From: Verrucomicrobiota bacterium
GTDB taxonomy: Bacteria; Verrucomicrobiota; Verrucomicrobiia; Chthoniobacterales; SZAS-18
Assembly (NCBI GenBank): GCA_018240025.1
Contig: JAFEGM010000052.1
Coordinates: 62,001-126,000, forward strand
Length of the DNA: 64,000 bases
Direction: 5' to 3'
Below, one piece after another: positions 25,008-34,405 of this stretch. Both the position numbers and the translations under genes were made by a program. The stretch's first letter is position 1; every line of letters begins with the position of its first letter. Below the pieces are notes generated by a model that did not search any database, had not been told where the DNA came from, and saw nothing but the letters and a program-made list of their open reading frames with translations.

Positions 25008-27744
25008 ATGCGGCCTGGGAATTGATGTTGGTGGGATCCGTATTGTCACGATCGGGCCGGAGCTGAATCTGGTAGACCCGGTTCGTGGTGGCGATCGGCC
25101 GGTTGTTTCGGTCTAGCACCTGGCCGGTCACGAACACACGGAAATTCCGGCTGCGCACGGCGCTGAGCGGATAGACCTTGGCGAAATACTCCTCCCGGCC
25201 CGCATCGTTCCACTCCGTCGGGGCGGAAGTGGTGTATTTCGTGGGATCGCCGAAGCAGGCCAGGCGGGCGAGTTGGGACGTGGAAAGGAAAGGGCGATTG
25301 GCGATCACCGCGTCCGCGAAGACATCCGCATGCAGGCTGTTGGAAGGAACGGTGCGGTCAGGATTCTGAGGCTGAATGTCAGGATCGCGATTGACTCTCA
25401 ACCCGCCGCCGAGCGCCCGGAGCACGTCGCGGGAGGCGGTGTTCACGTTGACCTTGCCGCGGGTCGTGACGCGCTTTTCGGGCGTGAACAGATCGAGCAG
25501 CTGCGCCGCCCGCACGCCTGGTTGGTCAAAGCGCGTGAATTCAGGACGACCGATGCGCAGGGTGAAACCGCCGCCGTAGCGATCACTGGCCTGCGTGGAG
25601 TTGGTGATATCCACCCAGCGTCGGTTGGAATCCGGGATGATGTTCCACTGACCCGGATCGTAGATGTTCCCCAACTCGGCGCCCGTCAGGTAAGATCCAC
25701 GATTGGAAATGAAGGTGGGAGCTTTGGTCGGCTCTTGCGCGAACGAACCGGCCGCCGGATTGGCGGTTCCGGTGGGCCGGCCGGTGGGAGAGTTGTGACC
25801 TCCATCCGGCCAATTCGACGGCTTTACCTCTCTATAATCGGGGCCGCTAGATGGAAGGTTGATGCCAGACCGAATGTTGCGGCCTCCCATGCTGCCATTG
25901 GTGTCATAATCGTTGCTGGCCTGCGCAACCCCGAGAACAAAGGCGGACCGAGGATCACCTAGACTGTTGAAGAATGGGCCCGCCCCGCCTGGGGTGGTCG
26001 ACCCGGCAAAGCCCGGAATGGTCCCGCTCCACTTTTGCTCGGCACTCTGATTGCTCGAGAAGCGAAGCGATTTCACGTTTCGAGCGGCTCCGCCGTTGGC
26101 CCGGTCGACCAACTTGCCGTTCCATTTCATCTCGTACTTGCTGGTGGTCGTCCCGAGCAAGGCGAGCGATTGCGGGCCGGTGGACGGGGGGAAACTCAGC
26201 GGGGGACTGACGCCAGTGTCGTATTGGAAAGTATCCCGTCGAATCAAAATGACACGGTATTCGTTGGGCTGCATGTTGGTGACGGAAATTGAAGGTCCGG
26301 ATGGATGCACGATGGTGTGATACGGTCCTTCGGGCTCACCGAAGTTGTAGGAGTTGAAGCCAATCGTGACGGGGTGTTCCTCCTTCAACTGAAACTCGAC
26401 GCTCCCCTCGACCGTTCGATTGGTCATGTTCCAGAGTTCCACCCACGTCTCCATCTGGATCTCGACCCAAAAGGTCCCGGACTGCTGGTACGTCCGCTTC
26501 CACCACTTGGAGTTGTAGATTTCACTCACCAGAGGGTAGGAATCGATCCCTCGGTAATCGGTCCCGACCGTGGCGTCGGAATCCGCGTCGGCGTAGTCGA
26601 TGATCGAAGCTGCGATCGACTTGTTGTAGTCCAAGGCGGTCAGCCCGCCTTTTCGCGCGTTGGCAAACTTCGGGAGGTTGTCCGCAATGACCTTGGCGAT
26701 CGCCTCCACGTTGGCCTGCGTTGAGCTCAGGTTCCCGTTGAGATGGAAGGCGGCCTTGCCCTCGTCCTTGTAGCCGAAGCCGCGGGGAATGAGGACCGGC
26801 TCGTCCTCGAAGAAATAGCCGGTCGCCACATATTTGATGGCATCGGCATTCCCCGTCGCCTGCGCCGCCGTCCACGGCGTGACGATCGTCGGCCGGTCGT
26901 CCACGATGACCTTCGCCTTCGTGTTGCCGGGGTCCGGAAAAGTGGTGTTGGAAAAAAGGGTATAGAGCGCCAGTTCCTTGGGGGAGGACTTGTAGCGATT
27001 GTTCAAGACCTCCGCGGGGGTGCCGCTTACATCGTAGGGACGTTTGTGCCGATTCGAATTCTCGTCCGCGTTACCGGCGGCCGGGTACTTCACGGTGTCA
27101 GGATTGTAGCCGATATCCAGATAACCGCCGAGGTCCTCGACCCAGTAGGCATACCGAATGCGCGTGGGGGGCAGGGCGGAGCCGTTCGGTTTGGGAGCCT
27201 CCACGGTGACCCACTTGGCCGAGGGCTTCGGCATCCCGGGGTAGACCTTGATTTCGGCGTGGGTCGAGGCCGCGTAAGGGGGCGGCAAAAGTTGGTCAAC
27301 GGGGGGAACCTTGTCTCCCCCGATTCCCGACTGCGCGACGCCGCCAGAAACGAGGGGCAGATAGTCGATCTGGCGCTGGGACGGCAGGTTCCCCGTGGTG
27401 TCGCCGGAGCCGGCTTCCTCCCGGGCCAGCCCCACCGAGTAGTAGGGCACCGCATCGGCGTTTTCCGACCGAACCACCACGAAGAGATCATTCTGCGTGA
27501 TCGCCTTGGTGCTCCCGGAGGGCGTGCGAGTCAGGGTCTGGATGGCGGCGGCGAGGCCCGATTCCGCCGCCAGCTTCGACTGCAGGTTGTTCGTGAACGC
27601 CTTCGCCGTGCCTCGTTCGATGGTGGCGGTCGAGAGAAACGCCACCACGGTCACGAGGATCAGGGCCAGGATGGCCATGACGATGACCAAGGCCACGCCG
27701 CGCTGGCGAGCGGACCGACGCTGAGTGAGTTTGAGCGCAGCCAT
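24982..27744 (-). CDS. Verru_Chthon cassette protein A (GspK-like large pseudopilin)
   Basis: 920 residues from ATG 27744. After a basic start (KLTQRRSARQR) comes GVALVIVMAILALILVTVVA, a class III-like prepilin helix without Glu5, as in GspK/PilX. Downstream, GKVNVNTASRDVLRAL (about 762-777) matches the NLNTA-type motif of GspK, and NRPFLSTSQLARLACFG (about 812-828) resembles the GspK tail. The family is known as Verru_Chthon cassette A (TIGR02600, from memory). It starts 4 bp after gene C. At 920 residues it is far larger than GspK (about 320), with a long central insertion of unknown fold. It is probably exported through a prepilin peptidase pathway. Confidence 0.85.
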   Translation of the reverse strand: MAALKLTQRRSARQRGVALVIVMAILALILVTVVAFLSTATIERGTAKAFTNNLQSKLAAESGLAAAIQTLTRTPSGSTKAITQNDLFVVVRSENADAVPYYSVGLAREEAGSGDTTGNLPSQRQIDYLPLVSGGVAQSGIGGDKVPPVDQLLPPPYAASTHAEIKVYPGMPKPSAKWVTVEAPKPNGSALPPTRIRYAYWVEDLGGYLDIGYNPDTVKYPAAGNADENSNRHKRPYDVSGTPAEVLNNRYKSSPKELALYTLFSNTTFPDPGNTKAKVIVDDRPTIVTPWTAAQATGNADAIKYVATGYFFEDEPVLIPRGFGYKDEGKAAFHLNGNLSSTQANVEAIAKVIADNLPKFANARKGGLTALDYNKSIAASIIDYADADSDATVGTDYRGIDSYPLVSEIYNSKWWKRTYQQSGTFWVEIQMETWVELWNMTNRTVEGSVEFQLKEEHPVTIGFNSYNFGEPEGPYHTIVHPSGPSISVTNMQPNEYRVILIRRDTFQYDTGVSPPLSFPPSTGPQSLALLGTTTSKYEMKWNGKLVDRANGGAARNVKSLRFSSNQSAEQKWSGTIPGFAGSTTPGGAGPFFNSLGDPRSAFVLGVAQASNDYDTNGSMGGRNIRSGINLPSSGPDYREVKPSNWPDGGHNSPTGRPTGTANPAAGSFAQEPTKAPTFISNRGSYLTGAELGNIYDPGQWNIIPDSNRRWVDITNSTQASDRYGGGFTLRIGRPEFTRFDQPGVRAAQLLDLFTPEKRVTTRGKVNVNTASRDVLRALGGGLRVNRDPDIQPQNPDRTVPSNSLHADVFADAVIANRPFLSTSQLARLACFGDPTKYTTSAPTEWNDAGREEYFAKVYPLSAVRSRNFRVFVTGQVLDRNNRPIATTNRVYQIQLRPDRDNTDPTNINSQAAYVVYEGTL

Positions 27745-27748
27745 CGGA

Positions 27749-28645
27749 TTAGCGATTTTGGGAAATTCGGAAGGATGTCCGGAACTCGTAAACGAGGGGG
27801 CGGATATGTTTGAAGTAATTGCTATCTTCCCTAACGTTCGGGTCGCGAGCACCCATCCAGTCGGACGGCCCGAGTTTGAGCGCCTTCAATCGGCCGGCGG
27901 CCAGCGGGCTGAGAGCCTTGAAGCTGATCTCGATGGTGACGGGCGTGTTCGGCGGCGGCTGGAAGTCCTTCTCGTTCCAGACCAGCGGGTAGCTCTTGCT
28001 CTGGAATTGGATTTCCGATCCGTCAGCAGCCAGGGCGCGGATGCGGAGGTCCCAGACGTAGGATGCGAGAACGTCGTCATTGGCCTTATCCGGGACGTAG
28101 AGGGCCGACAGGCGCGCGAGCGGCGGTGAGTCGCCGTTGGTTTTCGATTCGTTGAAGGAGGTTCGCAGGGCCTCGTAGGTGGCTTGCTGCTCGCGAAAAA
28201 AACGGCGCAGCTCGAAGGCACCTTTGCCCGCGTCCCAGGCACAGTAGTAGCCGACCGCGCTCAGATCCCCGACATTCGGCCCGGGGGTAGGCGTCGGCCC
28301 CGTGGAGGTGGTGGCAGATTCACGCCTGGAATGCAGGAAATAGATCTCCTCGCCGCCGCGGTTGTTGTTATTCGCGGCGGGATAGCCGAACGACCGATCG
28401 TAAAGCGCGAGGTAAGGACCAGTCGCAGGAGCAACGACCAGATTCGCCAAGTCGCGCTGGATCAGATTCAGGGCGGCACGAGCCTCGCGGTAGGCATCGA
28501 CCCGCTGGTCGGCCTGGCTGGTGGAAGTCGAGAGAGAGACGAAAATTCGCAGAATGGCGACCGTCAGGATGAGTGAGACGGCCGCGGCGGTAATGACTTC
28601 AACGAGGGTGAAGCCACCCTGCCGACGTGCTCTGGGCGATTTCAT
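27749..28645 (-). CDS. Verru_Chthon cassette protein C (GspJ-like pseudopilin)
   Basis: 298 residues. The prepilin signal MKSPRARRQGG is followed by FTLVEVITAAAVSLILTVAI, with cleavage after Gly and Glu at +5. The conserved AYREARAALNLIQRDLANLV just after the helix is like GspJ. It matches Verru_Chthon cassette C (TIGR02599, from memory). Its start overlaps gene B by 4 bp, and gene A begins 4 bp after its TAA. Confidence 0.85.
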   Translation of the reverse strand: MKSPRARRQGGFTLVEVITAAAVSLILTVAILRIFVSLSTSTSQADQRVDAYREARAALNLIQRDLANLVVAPATGPYLALYDRSFGYPAANNNNRGGEEIYFLHSRRESATTSTGPTPTPGPNVGDLSAVGYYCAWDAGKGAFELRRFFREQQATYEALRTSFNESKTNGDSPPLARLSALYVPDKANDDVLASYVWDLRIRALAADGSEIQFQSKSYPLVWNEKDFQPPPNTPVTIEISFKALSPLAAGRLKALKLGPSDWMGARDPNVREDSNYFKHIRPLVYEFRTSFRISQNR

Positions 28646-29265
28646 CGGGAGATTACGCGGACGTAGTCGCGAAAGTTCTGATTGTGGGGAGGCCAGGATA
28701 CCCGGATGGTGACGCGTCGGGCGACTTTCGGGTCGGCAATCTCGGGAATGGCTGGGTCGGAATCCACGGAGATCCGAATCCGATAGACCGCGAATTTTTC
28801 GGCACTGCTCCGTGCCTCAGCCTCGTTCACGGTAGGCTTGTCGAGGAACCATTCTCCTCCGTCCGAATCGAAGATCACGCCGCGATAGTTGGCGGTGAGC
28901 TTGTTGTCGGCCGTCTTGAACGGTCCATCCGCGCTGGAGGGGCCATCCGCGTTGCTCCAGGAGATCAATCTCGGCGTAGAGTTGCCGGGCAGTTCGAGGT
29001 TGATGATCCGGTCGCGGCTCGTCCTGACGCCGTTGTAACCGTAGGAGGCGAGCCTGATCTCCGTGTACTTCTGATTGGCCATCTGGGAGAACAGACGGCT
29101 CGCGATTTCCACGGCACGGGTCTCGTGCTGAGACGAAGCCGCGGAATCGAAAGCGTTGGGCATCACGCCCAGCACCGCGACCATCCCGAAGGCCACGACC
29201 GCCATTGCGAGCACGACCTCGATCAAGGAGGAGCCGGCGACTTTCCTAAAAAGGGGAGCCTTCAT
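28642..29265 (-). CDS. Verru_Chthon cassette protein B (GspI-like pseudopilin)
   Basis: 207 residues. The prepilin signal MKAPLFRKVAG is followed by SSLIEVVLAMAVVAFGMVAV, with Glu at +5. This matches GspI-type N-termini (SLIEVL.A). It belongs to Verru_Chthon cassette B (TIGR02598, from memory). It overlaps D upstream and C downstream by 4 bp each, so the set is almost certainly translationally coupled. Confidence 0.85.
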   Translation of the reverse strand: MKAPLFRKVAGSSLIEVVLAMAVVAFGMVAVLGVMPNAFDSAASSQHETRAVEIASRLFSQMANQKYTEIRLASYGYNGVRTSRDRIINLELPGNSTPRLISWSNADGPSSADGPFKTADNKLTANYRGVIFDSDGGEWFLDKPTVNEAEARSSAEKFAVYRIRISVDSDPAIPEIADPKVARRVTIRVSWPPHNQNFRDYVRVISR

Positions 29266-29921
29266 GGGTTTCCTGCCGGGAGCTGAGATTGGTAGGTGGC
29301 GCGACCCGTGAATCGACTTACGGCGATGGTCTCGTTCCCCTGCGGGTCCGCGGGAATTTCTCGGTCGGTGGCTGCGAATCCCTGGTAGATTCGGATGAGC
29401 GCGGGTCCGGTCGGAGTGGCGCCGGTAACCTCGCCCAGGGGACTGATCTTCAGAAAGGGACTACTGATGGTGGCCTGGGCGCCACCCGGGGTGAAGGGGA
29501 AAGTGATGTTCGGGCTTCCCGGAGCGAGTTGGCTGGAACGGCGAAACGAAATACTGGGTGGGAGTGACCTCCAGGGTGAAATCTGTTTATACGAGACCGG
29601 CGCGGTGCTGTTGTCCTCCCGGAAAACAGCAAACGCCCGAAAATGGTAGCGCTCCTTGAGGCTGGCCGCCGAGGCGGAGTCCGGGGGCGGCGAGATCCGG
29701 TCGACGTCTGCAACCGCGAGATAGGTCGCGGCTCCCTCCGTGGCCGCCAAAACTCGCGCTTGCTCGATCCCACTGACAACCATATTCACTGCGGCCCGCC
29801 GACCTGTTCCCCCGGTGAGGCCCCTGATGGCTGGGCTGGCCAACGAGAAAAGGATGACCATCACAGTCATGACGACGAGCAACTCTGCGAGCGTAAAGCC
29901 ACCGGTCCTGCCTCGTTTCAT
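29262..29921 (-). CDS. Verru_Chthon cassette protein D (GspH-like pseudopilin), first gene
   Basis: 219 residues from ATG 29921, chosen because MKRGRTGG leads directly into FTLAELLVVMTVMVILFSLA, with Glu at +5. A GIEQARVLAATEGAATYLAV segment after the helix is like the GspH fold. It belongs to Verru_Chthon cassette D (TIGR02596, from memory). It is the promoter-proximal gene, divergent from mgtE across a 64-bp gap. Its TGA overlaps the next ATG by 4 bp. No purine-rich ribosome site is obvious before the ATG. Confidence 0.85.
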   Translation of the reverse strand: MKRGRTGGFTLAELLVVMTVMVILFSLASPAIRGLTGGTGRRAAVNMVVSGIEQARVLAATEGAATYLAVADVDRISPPPDSASAASLKERYHFRAFAVFREDNSTAPVSYKQISPWRSLPPSISFRRSSQLAPGSPNITFPFTPGGAQATISSPFLKISPLGEVTGATPTGPALIRIYQGFAATDREIPADPQGNETIAVSRFTGRATYQSQLPAGNP

Positions 29922-29985
29922 GGTCGGATTAGAGGGCAGGGTATGGACAATGTAAATACAAAACGCTGACCGGGGACTCCCACGC
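29922..29985 (-). promoter_or_regulatory. Divergent intergenic region with candidate promoter for the cassette
   Basis: On the minus strand, TTTACA is followed 17 bp later by TCTAAT, a fair -35/-10 pair, only a few bases before the ATG of cassette gene D. That would give a very short or leaderless transcript. The match is weak and unproven. The plus-strand side must also contain the mgtE start signals. Confidence 0.3.
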
Positions 29986-31368
29986 ATGCTTGGCCGTCTG
30001 CTCCAGCCTGAAATCGCCGGCATCCTGCGGGAGCGGAATTTTGCCGCGCTGCGCGAGATCTTCCACGACTGGCCGGCGGCCGACGTGGCGGAGACGATCG
30101 CGGAGCTGCCGGATTCCGACCAGGCGGCCATTTTTCGGGTGCTGCCGAAGGCGACGGCGGCGGATGTCTTCGAGTATCTCGATGGCGACCATCAGGAACG
30201 TTTGCTCCGGGCCATGGGCACGGAGGAAGCGGCGGGCATCCTCAACGAGATGTCGCCGGACGACCGCACGGCGCTGCTCGAGGACCTGCCGCCGGAGGCA
30301 GTCAAACGGCTGATCGAGCTGCTCACGCCGGAGGAGCGGCGTATCGCCCAGTCGCTGCTCAATTACCCGGAGGACTCGGTCGGCCGGCTCATGACGCCGG
30401 ACTACGTGGCGATCCGGGCCGAATGGACGGTGCAGCAGGTGCTCGACCACGTACGGCGGGTGGGGCGCGATTCGGAGTCGATCAATGTGCTTTACGTGAC
30501 CGACGAGCAGGGTCGGCTCATCGACGACATTCGCATTCGCGAGTTCCTCATCCGACCGCTCGACACGCCGGTGCGCGAGCTGCTGCAGTCGACCTTCACC
30601 TCGCTCAAGGTGACCGACGACAAGGAAGCCGCGGTCGAGGTCTTCCGGCGTTACGACCGGACCATCCTGCCGGTGACCGATGCCAACGACCATCTGCTCG
30701 GGGTGGTCACGGTCGACGACATGCTCGACGTGGCCGAGGCCGAGGCGACGGAGGACATCCAGAAGCTCGGCGGTCTCGAGGCCGGGCTGGAGATGCCTTA
30801 TCTGGAAAGCCCCTTGGCCAAGCTGGTGCGCAACCGCGGCTCCGTGCTCGTGGTGCTTTTCCTCGGCGAGCTCCTGACCGCCACGGTCATGGGCTTTTTC
30901 GAGAGCGAGATCCAGAAAGCCGTCGTCCTCTCCCTCTTCCTCCCGCTCATCATCAGTTCCGGAGGCAACAGCGGGTCGCAGGCCAGCACGCTCATCATCC
31001 GCGCCATGGCGCTGGGCGAGGTCCGGCTCGGCGACTGGTGGCGGGTGGCCCGACGCGAACTGGCCAGCGGCGCGCTGCTCGGGCTGCTGCTCGGTTCGGT
31101 GGGTTTCGCCCGCATTGCCGTCTGGGCGCTGGCCTTCAAGCAATACGGCGAGCACTGGGCCTTGCTCGGCCTGACCGTGGCGAGCGCGCTGGTCGGGGTG
31201 GTCCTCTGGGGCAGCCTGATGGGCGCGATGCTCCCGTTTCTGCTCCGTAAGGCCGGCTTCGACCCGGCCACCTCCTCCGCGCCGTTCGTGGCCACGCTGG
31301 TCGACGTGACCGGCCTGATCATTTACTTCCTGGCCGCGTCGCTGATCCTGAGCGGAACGCTGCTCTGA
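29986..31368 (+). CDS. mgtE: Magnesium transporter MgtE
   Basis: 460 residues with the full MgtE architecture. An N-terminal helical domain contains DVAETIAELPD and DDRTALLEDLPPE. Two CBS domains follow (about 135-255, LMTPDYVAIRAEWTV onward). Five transmembrane helices complete it, including SSGGNSGSQASTLIIRAMAL, the pore signature. Cytosolic Mg2+ gates such channels through the N and CBS domains. It stands alone on the plus strand. Confidence 0.95.
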   Translation: MLGRLLQPEIAGILRERNFAALREIFHDWPAADVAETIAELPDSDQAAIFRVLPKATAADVFEYLDGDHQERLLRAMGTEEAAGILNEMSPDDRTALLEDLPPEAVKRLIELLTPEERRIAQSLLNYPEDSVGRLMTPDYVAIRAEWTVQQVLDHVRRVGRDSESINVLYVTDEQGRLIDDIRIREFLIRPLDTPVRELLQSTFTSLKVTDDKEAAVEVFRRYDRTILPVTDANDHLLGVVTVDDMLDVAEAEATEDIQKLGGLEAGLEMPYLESPLAKLVRNRGSVLVVLFLGELLTATVMGFFESEIQKAVVLSLFLPLIISSGGNSGSQASTLIIRAMALGEVRLGDWWRVARRELASGALLGLLLGSVGFARIAVWALAFKQYGEHWALLGLTVASALVGVVLWGSLMGAMLPFLLRKAGFDPATSSAPFVATLVDVTGLIIYFLAASLILSGTLL

Positions 31369-31480
31369 GGAAGGAAGAAGGAAAAAGGAGGAAGGAAGAA
31401 GGATGGCGAGTTGGCCCATCCTCTTGGACCTTTGTCCTTGAGCCGGTTTGAGGCTTGGACCTTGATTCTTGAATCTTGCC
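31369..31480. repeat. Two 7-bp-phased runs after mgtE
   Basis: The first run (31369-31406) reads GGAAGAA, GGAAAAA, GGAGGAA, GGAAGAA. The second (about 31423-31480) reads TTGGACC, TTTGTCC, TTGAGCC, then TTGGACC, TTGATTC, TTGAATC, TTGCC. The period is 7 in both while the motif changes. No coding frame of interest lies here. Confidence 0.6.
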
Positions 31481-31487
31481 TTCCTCG

Positions 31488-32306
31488 TCAGTTCTTCTTG
31501 CGGGTCGGAATGCTCTTCAGCATCCCGACGACCATGGCGGGATCGAGGCTGCGCTCGGGGTTGCCGAGGCTGACTTCCCAGCGGGCGAGTCCGTCCTGCC
31601 AGTGGGCGAAATTCACCAGCGCGGCCATGCCGCCGAGTGCGCCGAAGGTGGCGTGCACCGGCTCGCCGCCGGCGAAGTGCAAGCGAGCTTCCTGGCCCTT
31701 GTGCTCGAGCCGCAGACTGCCGTCGCTGCCGCGCGAGGTGTAGTGCTCGACCAGTTCGATGAGCGGTTTCTCCGACAAATCATACGCTCCGGTGTCCAGC
31801 ACCAGGCGGGCCCGTTTCGGAGCGGCCGGGGCGTCGGGCGTCGGGTCCGGCGCGGGCGGGGCGGGCCGCTCGATCGCGCTCTCCAGCCGCAGCCGGGCGC
31901 GGCGCGGGGCGCGGGAGGCTTCTTCGGCCGCGTCGGGCGTGAAAAACTCGAAGATCTCCTCGGGCGTCATGGTGTCCTCGAGGAGGGAGTCGATCTCCAC
32001 ATCGGCCGCGACCTCGGACTCCAGCACCTGCCGGGTGGCATCGTCCGCCACCCAGTGGAGGGGGATCTTGGCGGAATCGGCCCGCTGGCGCAGCGCGCGC
32101 AGGACGGTGTCGCGGTTGGCCGCATTGAGCCGCAGCAGGAGGATGACCCCGTCGGCCGGCATCGCACCCGCGACCATCAGGCCCTCCGCCAGATTCGTGG
32201 TGGTGGCGAGCTGGAATTGCGCGTGCTTGCCGAAGCGCTCACGGTAGGGCGCGAGCTGCTCCGTCTCATCGGCGATGAGCACAAGCCGGGCGCGATCTTT
32301 CGACAT
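31488..32306 (-). CDS. DUF4388 domain protein
   Basis: 272 residues from ATG 32306. The N-terminal half (LVLIADETEQLAPYRERFGK) looks like a response-regulator-type alpha/beta region. After a proline/alanine-rich linker, the C-terminal half (about 165-272) has the DUF4388/PATAN pattern LIELVEHYTSRGSDGSLRLE, then LHFAGGEPVHATFGALGGMA. PATAN-type domains occur in bacterial and cyanobacterial regulatory proteins. Role unknown; probably signalling. The esterase gene lies 107 bp upstream on the same strand. Confidence 0.6.
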   Translation of the reverse strand: MSKDRARLVLIADETEQLAPYRERFGKHAQFQLATTTNLAEGLMVAGAMPADGVILLLRLNAANRDTVLRALRQRADSAKIPLHWVADDATRQVLESEVAADVEIDSLLEDTMTPEEIFEFFTPDAAEEASRAPRRARLRLESAIERPAPPAPDPTPDAPAAPKRARLVLDTGAYDLSEKPLIELVEHYTSRGSDGSLRLEHKGQEARLHFAGGEPVHATFGALGGMAALVNFAHWQDGLARWEVSLGNPERSLDPAMVVGMLKSIPTRKKN

Positions 32307-32413
32307 GCGCCGGAAGCGTAATCCCGAATCCCCGGTGCGGGCAAACGAAATGCCCGCGAGAAGACCGAATTTGGTTTTATAATTCCCGGATTCGCCAGAA
32401 TCGCGGGAGCGGC

Positions 32414-33124
32414 TCAGGCGATGGAGAGATAGTAGGGCAGCATCTCGCGCCACCAGTTCCAGTCGTGCCCGCACCAGCGCCGGTCGTCGAGGAAGTGCCG
32501 CACGCCCTTCGCCTTCAGGATGCCGCTGAGGCGCAGATTCTCGCCGCGGCAGGAATCCCACTCGCCGGTGCCGAGCACGATCGACATGTGGCCGAAACGC
32601 CACGGGTCGCGACAGCCGTCGAGGAAGTCGGGCGGATTGTGGAAATAGACGTCGTCGCTGTAGTAGCCGTCGAGGAACTGCTTGATGTCGAAGGCCCCGC
32701 TCAGACTGAAGACGTGGCTGACCGCATCGGGATGGCGGAACGCCGTGCTGACCGCGTGATACGCCCCGAAGCTGGCCCCCGCCAGCGCCACCCGATGACT
32801 CCCGCATTGGCGCCGCGCGTAGTCGAAGACGTCGTGCAGCAGCATGTTTTCGTAGGCCTGGTGCGTGCGGACCCGGTCGGCGGGGTGAATGCTCTTGTTG
32901 TACCAACTCTGCGCGTCGACCGAATCGGGGCAGAAGACGGTCACGCGGCCGGTGTCGATCCACGAGGCGATGGAGCCGACGAGCCCGAAGTCCTTGTTTT
33001 GGTAATGCCGGCCGAGCGAGGTGGGGAAAATGATGAGCGGCAGTCCGCAGCCGTGCCCGAAGACCAGCATTTCCATCTCCCGGCTGAGCCAGGGAGTCCA
33101 CCAGCGCAGGTAGCGTTCTTGCAT
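32414..33124 (-). CDS. Alpha/beta hydrolase, putative esterase family
   Basis: 236 residues from ATG 33124. The nucleophile elbow GASFGAY follows RVALA, and a C-terminal WCGHDWNWWREMLPYYL carries the likely catalytic His. This fits the esterase D/antigen 85-like family (PF00756). There is no signal peptide, so it is cytoplasmic. Substrate unknown. It is divergent from the M20 peptidase, with 135 bp between starts. Confidence 0.75.
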   Translation of the reverse strand: MQERYLRWWTPWLSREMEMLVFGHGCGLPLIIFPTSLGRHYQNKDFGLVGSIASWIDTGRVTVFCPDSVDAQSWYNKSIHPADRVRTHQAYENMLLHDVFDYARRQCGSHRVALAGASFGAYHAVSTAFRHPDAVSHVFSLSGAFDIKQFLDGYYSDDVYFHNPPDFLDGCRDPWRFGHMSIVLGTGEWDSCRGENLRLSGILKAKGVRHFLDDRRWCGHDWNWWREMLPYYLSIA

Positions 33125-33259
33125 CGGTCCGATATGCGCCGGATCGGGGCCGCGGGAAAGAAAAACGACGCGTGGCTCGCGCGATGGGGCGAAGCGGGCG
33201 AAGACGCGAAGAAGGGGGAGGGGTCTTGTTCGGGGCGGGTCGCTGGGCTCTGTTCGGGC

Positions 33260-34405
33260 ATGCCGACTCCGCTCGATTCCATCGCCGCCGCAGCGACCGC
33301 CATGCTGGAGCGCGTCGAGCGCTGGAGCGCGGTCAATTCGGGCAGTCATCACGTGGCCGGGCTCGACGCCATGCGGACGGTGCTGCGGGCGGACTTCGCA
33401 CCGCTCGGGGAGATGGAGGAGCTGCCGCTGGGAGACGGCCGCGTGGCGCTGCGTCTGCGCCGGCGGCCGGACGCGCCCAACCGCGTGCTGCTCGGCGGGC
33501 ATTACGACACCGTCTTCGGGCCGGAGCATTCCTTCCAGCAAACCCGCCGCGACGGCGAGCTGCTGCGCGGGCCGGGCGTGGCCGACATGAAAGGCGGGCT
33601 CTGCGTGCTGCTGACCGCGCTGACGGCGTTCGAAGCCGCCGTGGGCCCGGACTGTTCGCTCGGCTGGACCGTGGTGCTCAACCCGGACGAGGAAATCGGC
33701 TCGCCCTGGTCTCGACCACTTTGGGTCGAGGAGGCCGGGCGCCATGACTTTGGACTGCTGGTCGAACCCGCTTTGCCCGGCGGCAAGCTTGCGCGCGCGC
33801 GCAAAGGCTCGGGCAATTTCGAGGTCCGCGCGACGGGTCGGGCGGCCCACGCGGGGCGCGATCCGCACCTCGGGCGCAATGCCATTCGGCTGCTGGCCGA
33901 CTTCGTCTGCGCGCTCGATGCGCTCAACGGCCAGCGCGAGGGCCTGGTCGTGAATGTCGGCCGCATCGAGGGCGGCGGCCCACTCAACATCGTGCCCGAC
34001 CGCGCCAGTGCCGGTTACAACGTCCGCACCGTCGTGCCGGAAGACGAGCTTTGGATGCAGGAAGCGGTCGCCGATCTCCTGGCCGAGCTGAACGGGCGCG
34101 AGGGACTCCATCTCGAGGTCAGCGGCGAATTCGCCTCCCCACCCAAGCCCGCCAGCGCGGCGTCGGACGCGATGATCGCCGAGCTGCAGCAATGCGGCCT
34201 GGCCCTCGGTCTGCAGCTCGAAGCCGCCGCCACCGGTGGCGCCTGCGATGGCAACAAGCTGGCCGCAGCCGGCCTGCCGAACATCGACAACCTCGGCCCG
34301 CGCGGCGGCGGCCTGCATAGCAGCGACGAGCACCTCGTCATCGCCAGCCTGCCCGAACGCGCCCAACTCCTCTGCGCCTACCTGCTACGCAAAGCCGGCC
34401 CGTAG
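33260..34405 (+). CDS. M20 metallopeptidase, carboxypeptidase G2-like
   Basis: 381 residues from ATG 33260. Zinc ligands and catalytic residues appear as GGHYDTVFGPEH, GVADMKGGL and NPDEEIGS, followed by the dimerisation domain with AAHAGRDPHLGRNAI. GGACDGNKLAAAGLPNIDNL and GGGLHSSDEHL are typical of glutamate carboxypeptidases. It is unrelated in operon structure to the argE-like enzyme at 11987. A REP-like palindrome begins 2 bp after its stop. Confidence 0.85.
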   Translation: MPTPLDSIAAAATAMLERVERWSAVNSGSHHVAGLDAMRTVLRADFAPLGEMEELPLGDGRVALRLRRRPDAPNRVLLGGHYDTVFGPEHSFQQTRRDGELLRGPGVADMKGGLCVLLTALTAFEAAVGPDCSLGWTVVLNPDEEIGSPWSRPLWVEEAGRHDFGLLVEPALPGGKLARARKGSGNFEVRATGRAAHAGRDPHLGRNAIRLLADFVCALDALNGQREGLVVNVGRIEGGGPLNIVPDRASAGYNVRTVVPEDELWMQEAVADLLAELNGREGLHLEVSGEFASPPKPASAASDAMIAELQQCGLALGLQLEAAATGGACDGNKLAAAGLPNIDNLGPRGGGLHSSDEHLVIASLPERAQLLCAYLLRKAGP

